Shown piece after piece: positions 44,201-52,506 of a DNA stretch of 64,000 nucleotides; within the stretch, counting starts at the first letter, position 1; each line of letters opens with the position of its first letter. The position numbers and the translations under genes were made by a program. Source of the DNA: Bin80 sp965220365 (GTDB lineage: Bacteria > Bacteroidota > Rhodothermia > Rhodothermales > Bin80). The notes under the pieces are model-generated. The model was not told the origin of the DNA and ran no database searches. It was given only the letters and a program-made list of their open reading frames with translations. The stretch lies in contig OZ244823.1 of NCBI GenBank assembly GCA_965220365.1, positions 186,001 through 250,000 on the forward strand. Direction: 5' to 3'.

Positions 44201-45793
44201 ATGTCCCGCAGGTACATTCTCCTGTGCTTGCTTTTGGGTTGTATGTACGTCCATCGTACGTACAGCCAGACGATGCCACTCAAAGGAGTGGCCTGGGACG
44301 CATCTGTACCTCCTACCGCCCAGGATCTTCTAAAAATCCATGAGGCAGGCGTGGAGGCCATTCGATTGCCCGTAATCACGGATCGCAATCTGCTTCATGT
44401 TGCGGACACCCTCGGACTACAACTATTCCAGGACCTCCCCATCCGTTTTCTTCCTGCACCCACGCTTCTTGATACGCTTGAGTATGCGAAGAAGCAGTTG
44501 AGTTTTGCCCGCCAGACGTACCACTTGTATCGGTCTGCACATCACTTTGGGGTCTCAACCAAAAGCGACACCAGCAGCCCGCAGGCCTGTGAATACTTCA
44601 GAGAACTCGCTGCATGGGCACCGGAACTCACGCTGTACTATACGTCCGCATTCATAGCTGATGACCAATGTTCCTCTTACGTTGACCTGGTTCTGTTGGA
44701 TGTGCGCAAAGAACCTGATCCTACCACCATTATAGAGGATTGGACCCGCCCCACACCTGTTGGTTTTTCGAGCGTCGGACAGAAAGTTGATCCCGACAAG
44801 TTTGGTCTGTATCAGACGCATTCGCCCCAGTCGCAAGCACGCTTCTTGGAAAATCACCTGCCACGACTGCTCGAAAGTACTGCAAAGGTCATTTTCGTTT
44901 ACCGATGGCAGGATGCCGACAGTACCTCATTCCAGTGGGGCCTGATTGATGCGTCAGGACAGGAGCGGCCTGCATTTGATGTGCTGCGAGGCATCTATAC
45001 GGGCACGCAACAGATCTTTGCATTTGATTATGGGGATCGACCTCGCCAAACACCTCCCTGGCCATTAATCCTAAGCTTGATCACATGCCTGCTCATCGCG
45101 CTGTTAAGCCTGTGGTACGACAGATTTTCCAATTTGATGTGGAAGTATGCCGTAAATCCACATGCCAACTGGGACACGCTCTACCGTAAAAGTGTACTTC
45201 CCCCAGATGTCTCATTGATTTATGTGATCACACAGGGGATCCTGCTTTCTGCCGTGGTATTGATTCTGCTTGAGGCATTCGGTGATCTACTCCTAGTTGA
45301 GGCAATTGCTGTATTGATGGGACCCTACATCCTCGATCTGGTCTCCAACCTGACCTCTAATTTTTACCTACTGGTTCTCATTGTGGTCACCATACACCTG
45401 ATTATTAACCTTATTTCTTACTCACTCGCCGCGTTAATTGCACGAAAACTGCATGGAATACCCGTAGAGCATTTTTTTACCATTAACGCCATGAATCATA
45501 CGCCGCTAGGAGCGATGCTTCCGATGGTCATGATCGCCCCAAGACTCAATCGCAGCCAGCATGATATACTGGCGATGCTTCTTGCTTTCAGTTGGGCTTT
45601 TCTGGGGATCTTCTGTGTCATTCGCGGTGCTCGAAGTTTTGCAACTCTGACACGCCGCGGGCTGGTCAACAGCGCAACATTCGGCGTGATTGCATTACCC
45701 TTACTCCTTCTTCTAGGATTGATCCTGGCACTCTGCCTCCCCTATACCCGGGAATACATCATCTTCTGGTGGAACCTGACCTTCAGAGCGTAG
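44201..45793 (+). CDS. Exported glycosidase-like domain fused to a polytopic membrane domain
   Basis: 530 aa. A signal peptide (MSRRYILLCLLLGCMYVHRTYSQ) precedes ~250 residues with a (beta/alpha)-barrel look similar to glycoside-hydrolase-type proteins (GVAWDASVPPTAQDLLKIHEAGVEAIRLPV, FRELAAWAPELTLYYTSAF, VIFVYRWQDADSTSFQWGLIDASGQERPAFDVL). From ~290 on there are about seven hydrophobic helices resembling a Yip1-type membrane domain (HANWDTLYRKSVLPPDVSLIYVITQGILL). Catalytic acids cannot be assigned and a function is not recognised. It is 6 bp after the M14 gene; the end overlaps the convergent GT8-like gene by 11 bp. Confidence 0.65.
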   Translation: MSRRYILLCLLLGCMYVHRTYSQTMPLKGVAWDASVPPTAQDLLKIHEAGVEAIRLPVITDRNLLHVADTLGLQLFQDLPIRFLPAPTLLDTLEYAKKQLSFARQTYHLYRSAHHFGVSTKSDTSSPQACEYFRELAAWAPELTLYYTSAFIADDQCSSYVDLVLLDVRKEPDPTTIIEDWTRPTPVGFSSVGQKVDPDKFGLYQTHSPQSQARFLENHLPRLLESTAKVIFVYRWQDADSTSFQWGLIDASGQERPAFDVLRGIYTGTQQIFAFDYGDRPRQTPPWPLILSLITCLLIALLSLWYDRFSNLMWKYAVNPHANWDTLYRKSVLPPDVSLIYVITQGILLSAVVLILLEAFGDLLLVEAIAVLMGPYILDLVSNLTSNFYLLVLIVVTIHLIINLISYSLAALIARKLHGIPVEHFFTINAMNHTPLGAMLPMVMIAPRLNRSQHDILAMLLAFSWAFLGIFCVIRGARSFATLTRRGLVNSATFGVIALPLLLLLGLILALCLPYTREYIIFWWNLTFRA

Positions 45794-46736
45794 CAGAGTC
45801 CGTCAATTCCGTCCATAAATGATCTGCAAAATCATAGAATGGCTGTTTTGCATGAAACCAGCCAAAATGTAAAACAAACGGAGTAACCTTCATCCGGTCA
45901 CGTTTCCGGAGCGCCGCAGTGGCCAGCCGAATACAGAACTGGCGGATCTGGGGATTTTTGATCCCCCGAATTTCATAGATAAAGCGATCCGTGTAATAAT
46001 CACAGGTTACATGTTCGAAGTTCTCGGTATGCTCTGTCATGCCTGCAATGTAGTCCAACTGGGGGCTGTTTGCCCCCTGATACCAGTGATATACGGGAAG
46101 CCCCATACGACTCATGGCCATTGCAAGACTCCATTCACAGGACTCTTCGGTACGCCCCTCCAAAAGCCTCGTCTGGAAATGCGTCTCTGAAGCGCGTGAA
46201 TGAAAGTCCGATGCCAGTTTGCACACGGACCGGGTGACTTCAGGGTCTGCCGCATACATCATGCCCGCCTGCACACGAGGCAGATGCGTCAACCCAAAAC
46301 GAATCAGGGTACGGCGGCGGCGGTCACGAAAAAATTCCAAGATGACCCCGGCATTCTTGGGACCGCCAAAATAAAAATCGGCCCTCTCGAGCCCGGTGGC
46401 CGTAAAGGGATAGACGGAGAGCTGCGTCCAGAGGGGATCAGGATTCCGACACCAGATCATATCACTGTCAACATACAGGCTGCGCTCCCAGGGCTTGAAT
46501 TCGTGAAGATGATGCTTGAATCCGTTGATCGAGCACCTTCTGTCCGGAAGCTTGCTCACACGCGTGAAGAGGCCCGTCAGGCCCTTACGCCGAAGAAGAT
46601 CAATATGTGAGTCTGTGCAGTAGAGAGCTATGGGGCGCACGCTATCATAGCGGCGAAGTGTAGTAACCGAAGCAATTGCATGCCGCAGATACGCCTCCTT
46701 TCCGTAGGTATGCAGAACGTATCCTTCTGTTGTCAC
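45783..46736 (-). CDS. GT8/GT-A-type glycosyltransferase-like protein
   Basis: 317 aa, GTG start. The N-terminus YVLHTYGKEAYLRHAIASVTTLRRYDSVRPIALYCTD and the metal-binding segment SLYVDSDMIWCRNPDPLW (DxD) are those of GT-A glycosyltransferases of the GT8 type, which use nucleotide sugars. GGPKNAGVILEFF and VQAGMMYA follow where the acceptor side is expected. No membrane segment. A role in surface-glycan or protein glycosylation is possible but unproven. The 3' end overlaps the gene at 44201-45793 by 11 bp. Confidence 0.72.
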   Translation of the reverse strand: MTTEGYVLHTYGKEAYLRHAIASVTTLRRYDSVRPIALYCTDSHIDLLRRKGLTGLFTRVSKLPDRRCSINGFKHHLHEFKPWERSLYVDSDMIWCRNPDPLWTQLSVYPFTATGLERADFYFGGPKNAGVILEFFRDRRRRTLIRFGLTHLPRVQAGMMYAADPEVTRSVCKLASDFHSRASETHFQTRLLEGRTEESCEWSLAMAMSRMGLPVYHWYQGANSPQLDYIAGMTEHTENFEHVTCDYYTDRFIYEIRGIKNPQIRQFCIRLATAALRKRDRMKVTPFVLHFGWFHAKQPFYDFADHLWTELTDSATL

Positions 46737-46859
46737 AAAAACGAATGCTTAAATCCGCAACAAGATACGCTTACTTGCTGTATTGATCGGCTTTTTGATT
46801 AGATTAGGATTTGCATACATGGTTACGCAGGGGATTCAAATGAGACGACCTAAATGTTT

Positions 46860-48257
46860 GGTTCTTCACCCATTATTGTGATCGGGTCAATAAATTCAGG
46901 GAATTTTCGGTACATGGCGGCCCCGATTTGCTGTAATTTTTCATGTATTCATGGTCGTCACTCTATTATTCACGAAACATATAGATCGCCAATGGAAAAG
47001 AATCAAGGGGTGTACAAGAGTTTGGGGCTTGCCTCGCCGTGGGAGATTTTAGAGGATGCATATGATGATGCGAATCAATTGAGGCGCGTCACGATCAGGT
47101 GCACAGATACGTCGGCGTTGGCGTGTCCGATGTGTAAGAAGCGTTGTCCATTTTATGATTTGCGCACTCCTCGTACCTGGCGCCATCTGGATACGTGCAA
47201 GTATCGTACGGAGTTGGTCGCCCGGGTTCCGCGCGTACAGTGTCCAGTGCATGGGGTTCGGACGATTCTGGTTCCTTGGGCCTTGCCGAGTTCGCGGTTT
47301 ACGCGCGACTTTGAAGACTATGTACTTGGATGGCTTCAGGAAGCGAGTGTACTGGCGGTATCTCGCCAGCTTGACGTTGGCTGGAAAGCGATTTCCTGGA
47401 TCATGGATCGTGCAGTAGCACGTGGACTTGAGCGCAGGGCCCCCCAGATTATTGCGCATATCTGCGTGGATGAGACCTCGTTCCGCAGGGGGCACAAATA
47501 CATCACAGTGGTTTCCGATGCAACGTCGGGGAAGGTGTTATATGTGGGGATCGGACGTACGAAAAAGGTGCTGAAGCGCTGGTATATGGGATTGACTCCT
47601 GAACAGCTGGCGGGGATCCAGAGCGTGAGCATGGACATGTGGCCTGCGTATATTTATACGACCTTGGACTGTGTGCCCGATGCAGAGAATAAGATCGCGT
47701 TTGACCGGTTCCATATTGCAAAGTATCTGGGGGAGGCGGTGGACAAAGTGCGACGGCAGGAGCACAAGCTCCTGCGCGCGCAAGGAAATCCAATCCTGAC
47801 GGGAAGTAAGTATGACTGGCTCACGAACCCGAAAAATATGTCCACAACGCAGGCGAAGCGGTTTCAATCGTTAAAGAACAGTTCGTTGAAAACCGCCCGA
47901 GCGTGGGCGATCAAAGAGATGGCCCGAAACTTATGGCATTATGTGAGTCCTACCTGGGCACGAAAAGGCTGGAAAAAATGGCTGTCTTGGGCTATGCGCT
48001 GTCGTCTGGAGCCTGTCAAAGAAGCCGCCAGAACGATTAAAACACATCTATGGGGAATCATCAACGCTATTGTCCTCAAGGTGAGCAATGGCCCGGCGGA
48101 AAGCATCAACAGCCGAATCAAAACCGTCAAAACACGTGCACGCGGATTCCGAAATAATGAGCGGTTTGTCAACGCAATTTACTTCCATCTCGGAGGACTT
48201 GACCTGTCCACCTGAATGCCGTAAATCTTATGTTCTCACAATATTAGGTGAAGACCC
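46860..48257 (+). mobile_element. ISL3-family element B, complete
   Basis: Ends are inverted repeats GGTTCTTCACC... and GGGTCTTCACC... (19 of 22 positions agree). It is flanked by an exact 8-bp direct repeat AAATGTTT (46852-46859 and 48258-48265). The right flank continues as the decayed 3' tail of an element related to ISL3-A, so B sits inside an older element. One intact transposase gene. Confidence 0.92.
46992..48215 (+). CDS. ISL3 family transposase (element B)
   Basis: 407 aa from the ATG at 46992 (MEKNQGVYKSLGL); the frame is open further upstream but no native start fits. N-terminal zinc-finger-like ALACPMCKKRCPFYDLRTPRTWRHLD with paired CxxC and a second Cys at VQCPVHG, the ISL3 DNA-binding region. 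DDE residues in HICVDETSFRRGH, VSMDMWPAYI and GPAESINSRIKTVK. No frameshift. It is not a recent copy of the element-A transposase. Confidence 0.93.
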   Translation: MEKNQGVYKSLGLASPWEILEDAYDDANQLRRVTIRCTDTSALACPMCKKRCPFYDLRTPRTWRHLDTCKYRTELVARVPRVQCPVHGVRTILVPWALPSSRFTRDFEDYVLGWLQEASVLAVSRQLDVGWKAISWIMDRAVARGLERRAPQIIAHICVDETSFRRGHKYITVVSDATSGKVLYVGIGRTKKVLKRWYMGLTPEQLAGIQSVSMDMWPAYIYTTLDCVPDAENKIAFDRFHIAKYLGEAVDKVRRQEHKLLRAQGNPILTGSKYDWLTNPKNMSTTQAKRFQSLKNSSLKTARAWAIKEMARNLWHYVSPTWARKGWKKWLSWAMRCRLEPVKEAARTIKTHLWGIINAIVLKVSNGPAESINSRIKTVKTRARGFRNNERFVNAIYFHLGGLDLST

Positions 48258-48455
48258 AAATGTTTGAACGACATCGCAAAGAAGTGTACAATGCTCTTTG
48301 CCATGAACAACCCAATGCCAGTGTTGAGCATCCCAACGGAAAGATCTAGGAAGTTAAAACCGTTGGGAGATGGTACAGAAAGTTCGAAAATCTCCCATCC
48401 ACTATCTCCTTCTGCAGTGACTTAAGCCTCTATCCACAACATTCCCGGTAGTACC
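48258..48455 (+). pseudogene. Decayed 3' tail of an ISL3-A-like element
   Basis: From ATGTTTGAACGACATCGC onward the sequence follows the last ~200 bp of the element at 21847-23128 almost codon by codon (MFERHR, CNALCHEQ-like, AxxERxNGKI, KTV, YRKFEN, LYPQxSR) but with an in-frame TAG in the stretch equivalent to KIQEIK and other changes. It ends with CCGGTAGTACC, the terminal repeat of that element. The ISL3-B insertion cuts off its 5' side. Left of element B I see at most weak similarity to the missing part. Confidence 0.82.
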
Positions 48456-48536
48456 CCATTTGTTATTGTCGTTGGACACACATATCTGAACTTCCCCCCT
48501 AATTTCCCTTCCCATCGGCTGGATTAAGGTTTAAGG

Positions 48537-48562
48537 TTGCCCATTGAGTACTCAATGGGCAA
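48537..48562. repeat. 26-bp perfect palindrome in the IS1634 left end
   Basis: TTGCCCATTGAGT followed directly by its exact complement, with no loop. It lies between the left terminal repeat and the transposase start (48773). The position suggests a block against transcription entering from outside or an internal binding site for the transposase. No U-tract of a standard terminator follows. Confidence 0.7.
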
Positions 48563-48772
48563 TAATTTGTACCGTGGCCCTTGATATTCGGGGCATTTCA
48601 CGGTTTTCCCCTTGATTTCTTCTCCCAAAACAGGCGTTTCGGGGTATTCGGCATTGATGTTTATGTACCCATGTATTCTGAACCGTTTTTTCGAGGAATT
48701 GAACCGAGTTTTTATGTATTATTCCCAATTTATGCGTATATTAATCCAGAAACTTACTTCACATATGTACCC

Positions 48773-50503
48773 ATGTATGTCGCCAAAATCCCCAACCGAA
48801 ATTCCAATCCCACCTGGCTCATTCGAGAATCCAAACGCGTCCATGGCAAAATCGTCAAAACCACACTCGCCAATATCTCCAAACTCCCCGTGGATGTCAT
48901 TGAGGGGCTTCGGGTGCTCTTGAAGGGAGGAACCGCCGTAAACTCCATCCAAGATGCCTTCACCATTCAAAGCAATACCCCGCACGGACACGTTGCCGCG
49001 GTCCTGGGAGTCATGCATCAACTGGATCTGCCTGCATGGATTGCCCCGAAGAATTCCCGCTTCCGTCGACTGGTGCTCGGCATGATCGCCGCACGCGTGA
49101 TCAAGCCGACCAGCAAACTGGCCACCAGTGCCATGTTGGATGTGCGCACGGCGACCTCCACGCTCAATGAAGAGCTTGGACTCAAATGTGTGGACGAGGA
49201 GGATCTGTATGCGGCCATGGATCAATTGGTCCAACACAAGACCGCGATGGAGTGCCGTCTCGCCAAACGGCATCTCAAGGAAGGTGGCATGGTGCTCTAT
49301 GATGTCACCAGCAGCTACATGGAAGGCCAGCAGAATGAATTTGCCGCCTATGGCTACAACCGGGACAAAAAGCGGGGCAAGCAGCAGATCGTCATTGGTC
49401 TGATGACCGATCCAGAGGGCTGCCCGGTGTCGGTGGACGTTTTCCGCGGCAATACCGCAGATGTAAGTACGCTCAGTGCACAGGTGAAGAAGCTTCAGCA
49501 GACCTTTGGGCTTCAACAAGTGGTGTTGGTGGGGGATCGGGGAATCCTGCAGCAAAAGCAGATTCAGGAAGAGTTGATCCCCGTGGGACTCGACTGGATC
49601 ACCGCCATGAAAAAGAATGAGATTCGTGCGGTGGTGGAACAGAAACAGGTGCAGATGAGCCTGTTTGATGAACAGGATGTAATGGAACTACACAGTGATC
49701 TGTATCCAGAGGATCGGATCGTGTTATGCAGAAACCCCTTGCAGGCCGAGAAGAGCAAGCGACAGCGGGAAGAACTCCTGATCAAGACCGAGCAAGCCCT
49801 GGATGAAATTGTTGCAGCCACCAAGCGTGAGCAGTGCCGGTTAACGTGCAAAGGCAAAATTGGCGTACGCGTCGGGCGGGTAATTGGAAAATACAAGGTC
49901 AGGAAGTTCTTCACGCTGGAGATTGAGCAGGAACACTTTGCCTATGAGCGCAATGCGGCGGCCATTGCGAAGGCAGAACGGCTTGACGGCTTGTATGCGA
50001 TCCGCTCCAGTTTGAAACAGAAGCCGGAGGCGACCGAATTGGTGGCGAATTATAAGCGTCTGTCCACGGTGGAGCAGGCCTTTCGCACGATGAAAACAAT
50101 CTCGTTGCGCGTACGTCCAATTCACCATCGCAAGAAAAACCGGGTGATCGCCCATGTGTTTTTATGCATGCTGGCCTACTATGTGGAGTATCATCTGCGC
50201 CGGAAGTTAGCCCCCATGTTGTTTACTGAGGATGATCCAGCGGGGAAAGCTGCACAGCGCAAGAATGCCGTGGAACCGGCCAAACCCTCTCCCCGGACGA
50301 AAAAGAAAGCCCGAACCAAACAAAATCATGAAGGAGAAAAAGTCATGAGCTTTGCCGAGGTGATGGACGAACTCGCGGGGCTTTGCCGTCTGGTTGTTGT
50401 ACCAAAAATCTCCGTAGATAAATCCCCGGAAGTGATCATGGTGGAGAAAATTAGTCCTACCCAACAGCGGGCACTCAAACTTCTAGGCATCAAGCCGGTG
50501 TAG
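48773..50503 (+). CDS. IS1634 family transposase
   Basis: 576 aa from the ATG at 48773, because the family usually begins MYVRxxPNRNSxP-like and here reads MYVAKIPNRNSNPTWLIRESKRVHGKIVKTTLANISKLP. DDE positions are in VLYDVTSSYMEG (D), VVLVGDRGIL (D) and LSTVEQAFRTMKT (E), and FRGNTADVSTL is a common IS4/IS1634 block. No frameshift. The frame is also open upstream of 48773, but that stretch has no ATG at a sensible place. Confidence 0.93.
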   Translation: MYVAKIPNRNSNPTWLIRESKRVHGKIVKTTLANISKLPVDVIEGLRVLLKGGTAVNSIQDAFTIQSNTPHGHVAAVLGVMHQLDLPAWIAPKNSRFRRLVLGMIAARVIKPTSKLATSAMLDVRTATSTLNEELGLKCVDEEDLYAAMDQLVQHKTAMECRLAKRHLKEGGMVLYDVTSSYMEGQQNEFAAYGYNRDKKRGKQQIVIGLMTDPEGCPVSVDVFRGNTADVSTLSAQVKKLQQTFGLQQVVLVGDRGILQQKQIQEELIPVGLDWITAMKKNEIRAVVEQKQVQMSLFDEQDVMELHSDLYPEDRIVLCRNPLQAEKSKRQREELLIKTEQALDEIVAATKREQCRLTCKGKIGVRVGRVIGKYKVRKFFTLEIEQEHFAYERNAAAIAKAERLDGLYAIRSSLKQKPEATELVANYKRLSTVEQAFRTMKTISLRVRPIHHRKKNRVIAHVFLCMLAYYVEYHLRRKLAPMLFTEDDPAGKAAQRKNAVEPAKPSPRTKKKARTKQNHEGEKVMSFAEVMDELAGLCRLVVVPKISVDKSPEVIMVEKISPTQQRALKLLGIKPV

Positions 50504-50756
50504 CCCTTTGGTTCACAGAATTGAGGAAAAGCCCCCAGATCCCCCCCCCGCTGAGGAGGGGCAATCTATCCCCAAAATATCCTAAATTCATGGGGAATAT
50601 CGTATATCGGGGAAACCAGAAAGGGGGGAAGTTCAGACATATATTCATTGCGGGGCATTCATCATATCAGCCTACTGACTCTATGTCATACTCTTACTCT
50701 AAAGGTTGCTGTGCTGTGCAAGTTGTAGTTCTAATAAAACCTAAGTTCCTTATCTC

Positions 50757-50993
50757 ATGAAAACCTTGATTATTAATCTTTTTGCCGTTGCAATAATTTT
50801 TTTAGGTGGAGTTATGCTTTTGACTTCTCCACCGGTTCATTCGCTTCAGGCCCAAGAATGGGAGGCTTGTTGCTGGTCCGGCGACAGTGTATGTTGTGGA
50901 GATCGCTGTGAGGCGAGTGGAGGTGCTTGCTGTGCAAACGCGCAATGTGATACTCCACCGTGGTCAGATGATGATGGTCCTACAATGGAGTGA
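50757..50993 (+). CDS. Small exported cysteine-rich peptide (8 Cys)
   Basis: 78 aa. A hydrophobic signal (MKTLIINLFAVAIIFLGGVMLL) leads to a likely cleavage after QAQ (residues 31-33). The remaining ~45 residues hold eight cysteines, C38 C39 C46 C47 C51 C58 C59 C64, in a CC-x6-CC-x3-C-x6-CC-x4-C pattern, with an acidic tail. The pairing of vicinal cysteines and absence of a metal-binding context suggest a disulfide-rich secreted peptide. I do not recognise the family. Downstream come a beta-propeller lipoprotein and a DsbA-like oxidoreductase, which could handle or fold it. It stands between two IS elements. Confidence 0.7.
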   Translation: MKTLIINLFAVAIIFLGGVMLLTSPPVHSLQAQEWEACCWSGDSVCCGDRCEASGGACCANAQCDTPPWSDDDGPTME

Positions 50994-51338
50994 TTGACAT
51001 GTATAAGCCCAAGAAGTAATATCTCAAACTGTAACACGGAGTGGGTATTCTTGGCATTTCGTGGTGTCCCGTTACCCATTGCCTTGTTGCAAGACGGTGC
51101 TTAGTGGCCACAAGCCTCGCAAAGGTGTCGCATGCACTCACGGATTGCTTGTGCCGTTCAGTTGTCATCCAGATATAACAAATTCTGGCATGTAAGCTGG
51201 ACCTCTTGACTCGTCTTCGTGCGACTTCGGCTACGATTTATATTGCCTGAGATCACATGAATTATGATTAAGGGTGTGGTTCTACCTAAGTGGTGGCTAC
51301 TCAATAAGTATTCAAACTCAATCTACTTAAGGTATCAG
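50994..51338. other. Intergenic region without a supported gene
   Basis: About 345 bp between the Cys-rich peptide and the propeller gene. No convincing frame, IS end or RNA gene. It may hold a promoter for the downstream pair. Confidence 0.4.
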
Positions 51339-52502
51339 ATGAATTGTCTCGACTCAGACAGGCTTGTAGGTTTTGTCGTGTTCTACTCCCTTTTTCTGCT
51401 GATAATGGGATGCAAACAACCTGAAATCACCACTGATTCGGAATATCCGACCAATGCACGAAAAATTAGCCTCACTGAAATCTTCAGAATGGGAGACAGT
51501 GCGGGAGATGTTGTTCTGTTCCGAGAGATCAGTGACCTTGATGTGAATTCAAGAGGCGATGTTTTTGTCGTTGATGCTGGGAATAAATCGGTGCATGTAT
51601 TCACCGAAGAGGGAAGAGTGCTAAGAGATCTTGGAAAATTCGGGGAAGGCCCTGGAGAATTTGTAGGCCCCTCTTCCGTATATGTTACAAAGGAAGACTC
51701 AATTTATATTTTTGACCGAATATTGGGTCGTGTTTCTGTGTTTGATCCCAAAACCCTTGCTGCCCTGAGAACTTTTTCGATCTTAGGCAACTTCTCGGTA
51801 GGTCTACCCAGTTCTCTTCTTGGGAGCAGTGAGCGAGGAGTTCTGATCAAGTACATTACTCCCTTTGTTGATCCAAGGCAATTTTCCCCTGAAGAATTCC
51901 GACATGATAAGATCCATCTTGTGGATTTTCAAGGAAACCGTGAGACTGATCCAGTATTGGAAGTACGTGCGAGAGATTTTATCACCACAACATCCGAACG
52001 TGGTGGTATTAATGCACAACCACTACCATTTGGTAGATCTTCCGTCGTAAGGTATAATCACCATGATGGGTATCTGTATTCGGGGAGAAATAGTTCGATA
52101 GACATTGATCTTGTTTCTGTTCCCGACGGTTCAAAAATAAAGTCATTCCAACTGGCTATTTCTAACATGCCCGTTACCGAGTCTGATCGAGATTCTGTTT
52201 TATCCAACTTGGCCAGCGAGGTACAAAGGGAACGTGCAACATCAGTTGAATGGCCTAAATCCCATCCTGCCTTTGAGACGTTCGTGGTAAGTGATGATAG
52301 TTATATATGGCTTAAACGGATAATGGCTTCACCGTCAACCAACGCTGAATGGCTGATTATGGACAAAACAGGTGAACTTTCGGCTATTGCATATCTACCC
52401 AAAGAAATAATTATTGATGTGGTCAAACAGGAGAAAGCATACGGATATGGTACAAACAAGAGGAGTGGCGTACCTTTTGTGATTTCTTTCAAAATTGATT
52501 AG
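51339..52502 (+). CDS. 6-bladed beta-propeller lipoprotein
   Basis: 387 aa from the ATG at 51339, preceded by AAGG seven bases upstream and giving a lipoprotein signal with lipobox LLIMGC; an upstream in-frame ATG (51264) is less likely. NHL/6-bladed-propeller repeats are evident: DLDVNSRGDVFVVDAGNKSVHVFTEEGRVLRDLGKFGEGPGEFVGPSSVYVTKEDSIYIFDRILGRVSVFD. Such proteins in Bacteroidota relatives are surface or periplasmic and often sit beside small exported peptides. The role is unknown. The DsbA-like gene starts 4 bp after its stop. Confidence 0.85.
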   Translation: MNCLDSDRLVGFVVFYSLFLLIMGCKQPEITTDSEYPTNARKISLTEIFRMGDSAGDVVLFREISDLDVNSRGDVFVVDAGNKSVHVFTEEGRVLRDLGKFGEGPGEFVGPSSVYVTKEDSIYIFDRILGRVSVFDPKTLAALRTFSILGNFSVGLPSSLLGSSERGVLIKYITPFVDPRQFSPEEFRHDKIHLVDFQGNRETDPVLEVRARDFITTTSERGGINAQPLPFGRSSVVRYNHHDGYLYSGRNSSIDIDLVSVPDGSKIKSFQLAISNMPVTESDRDSVLSNLASEVQRERATSVEWPKSHPAFETFVVSDDSYIWLKRIMASPSTNAEWLIMDKTGELSAIAYLPKEIIIDVVKQEKAYGYGTNKRSGVPFVISFKID

Positions 52503-52506
52503 AAGT

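Larger units (their letters stand above)
48486..50636 (+). mobile_element. IS1634-family element, complete
   Basis: A perfect 15-bp terminal inverted repeat CTGAACTTCCCCCCT begins at 48486 and its mirror ends at 50636. Exact 6-bp direct repeats ACATAT flank it (48480-48485 and 50637-50642), in the range known for IS1634. Total 2151 bp with one transposase gene. It lies 30 bp from the ISL3-A-like remnant, so three elements meet here. Confidence 0.9.

Noticed and set aside
46740..46851. Left half of the ISL3-A-like remnant before ISL3-B
   Set aside because: Similarity by eye is too weak to claim homology.
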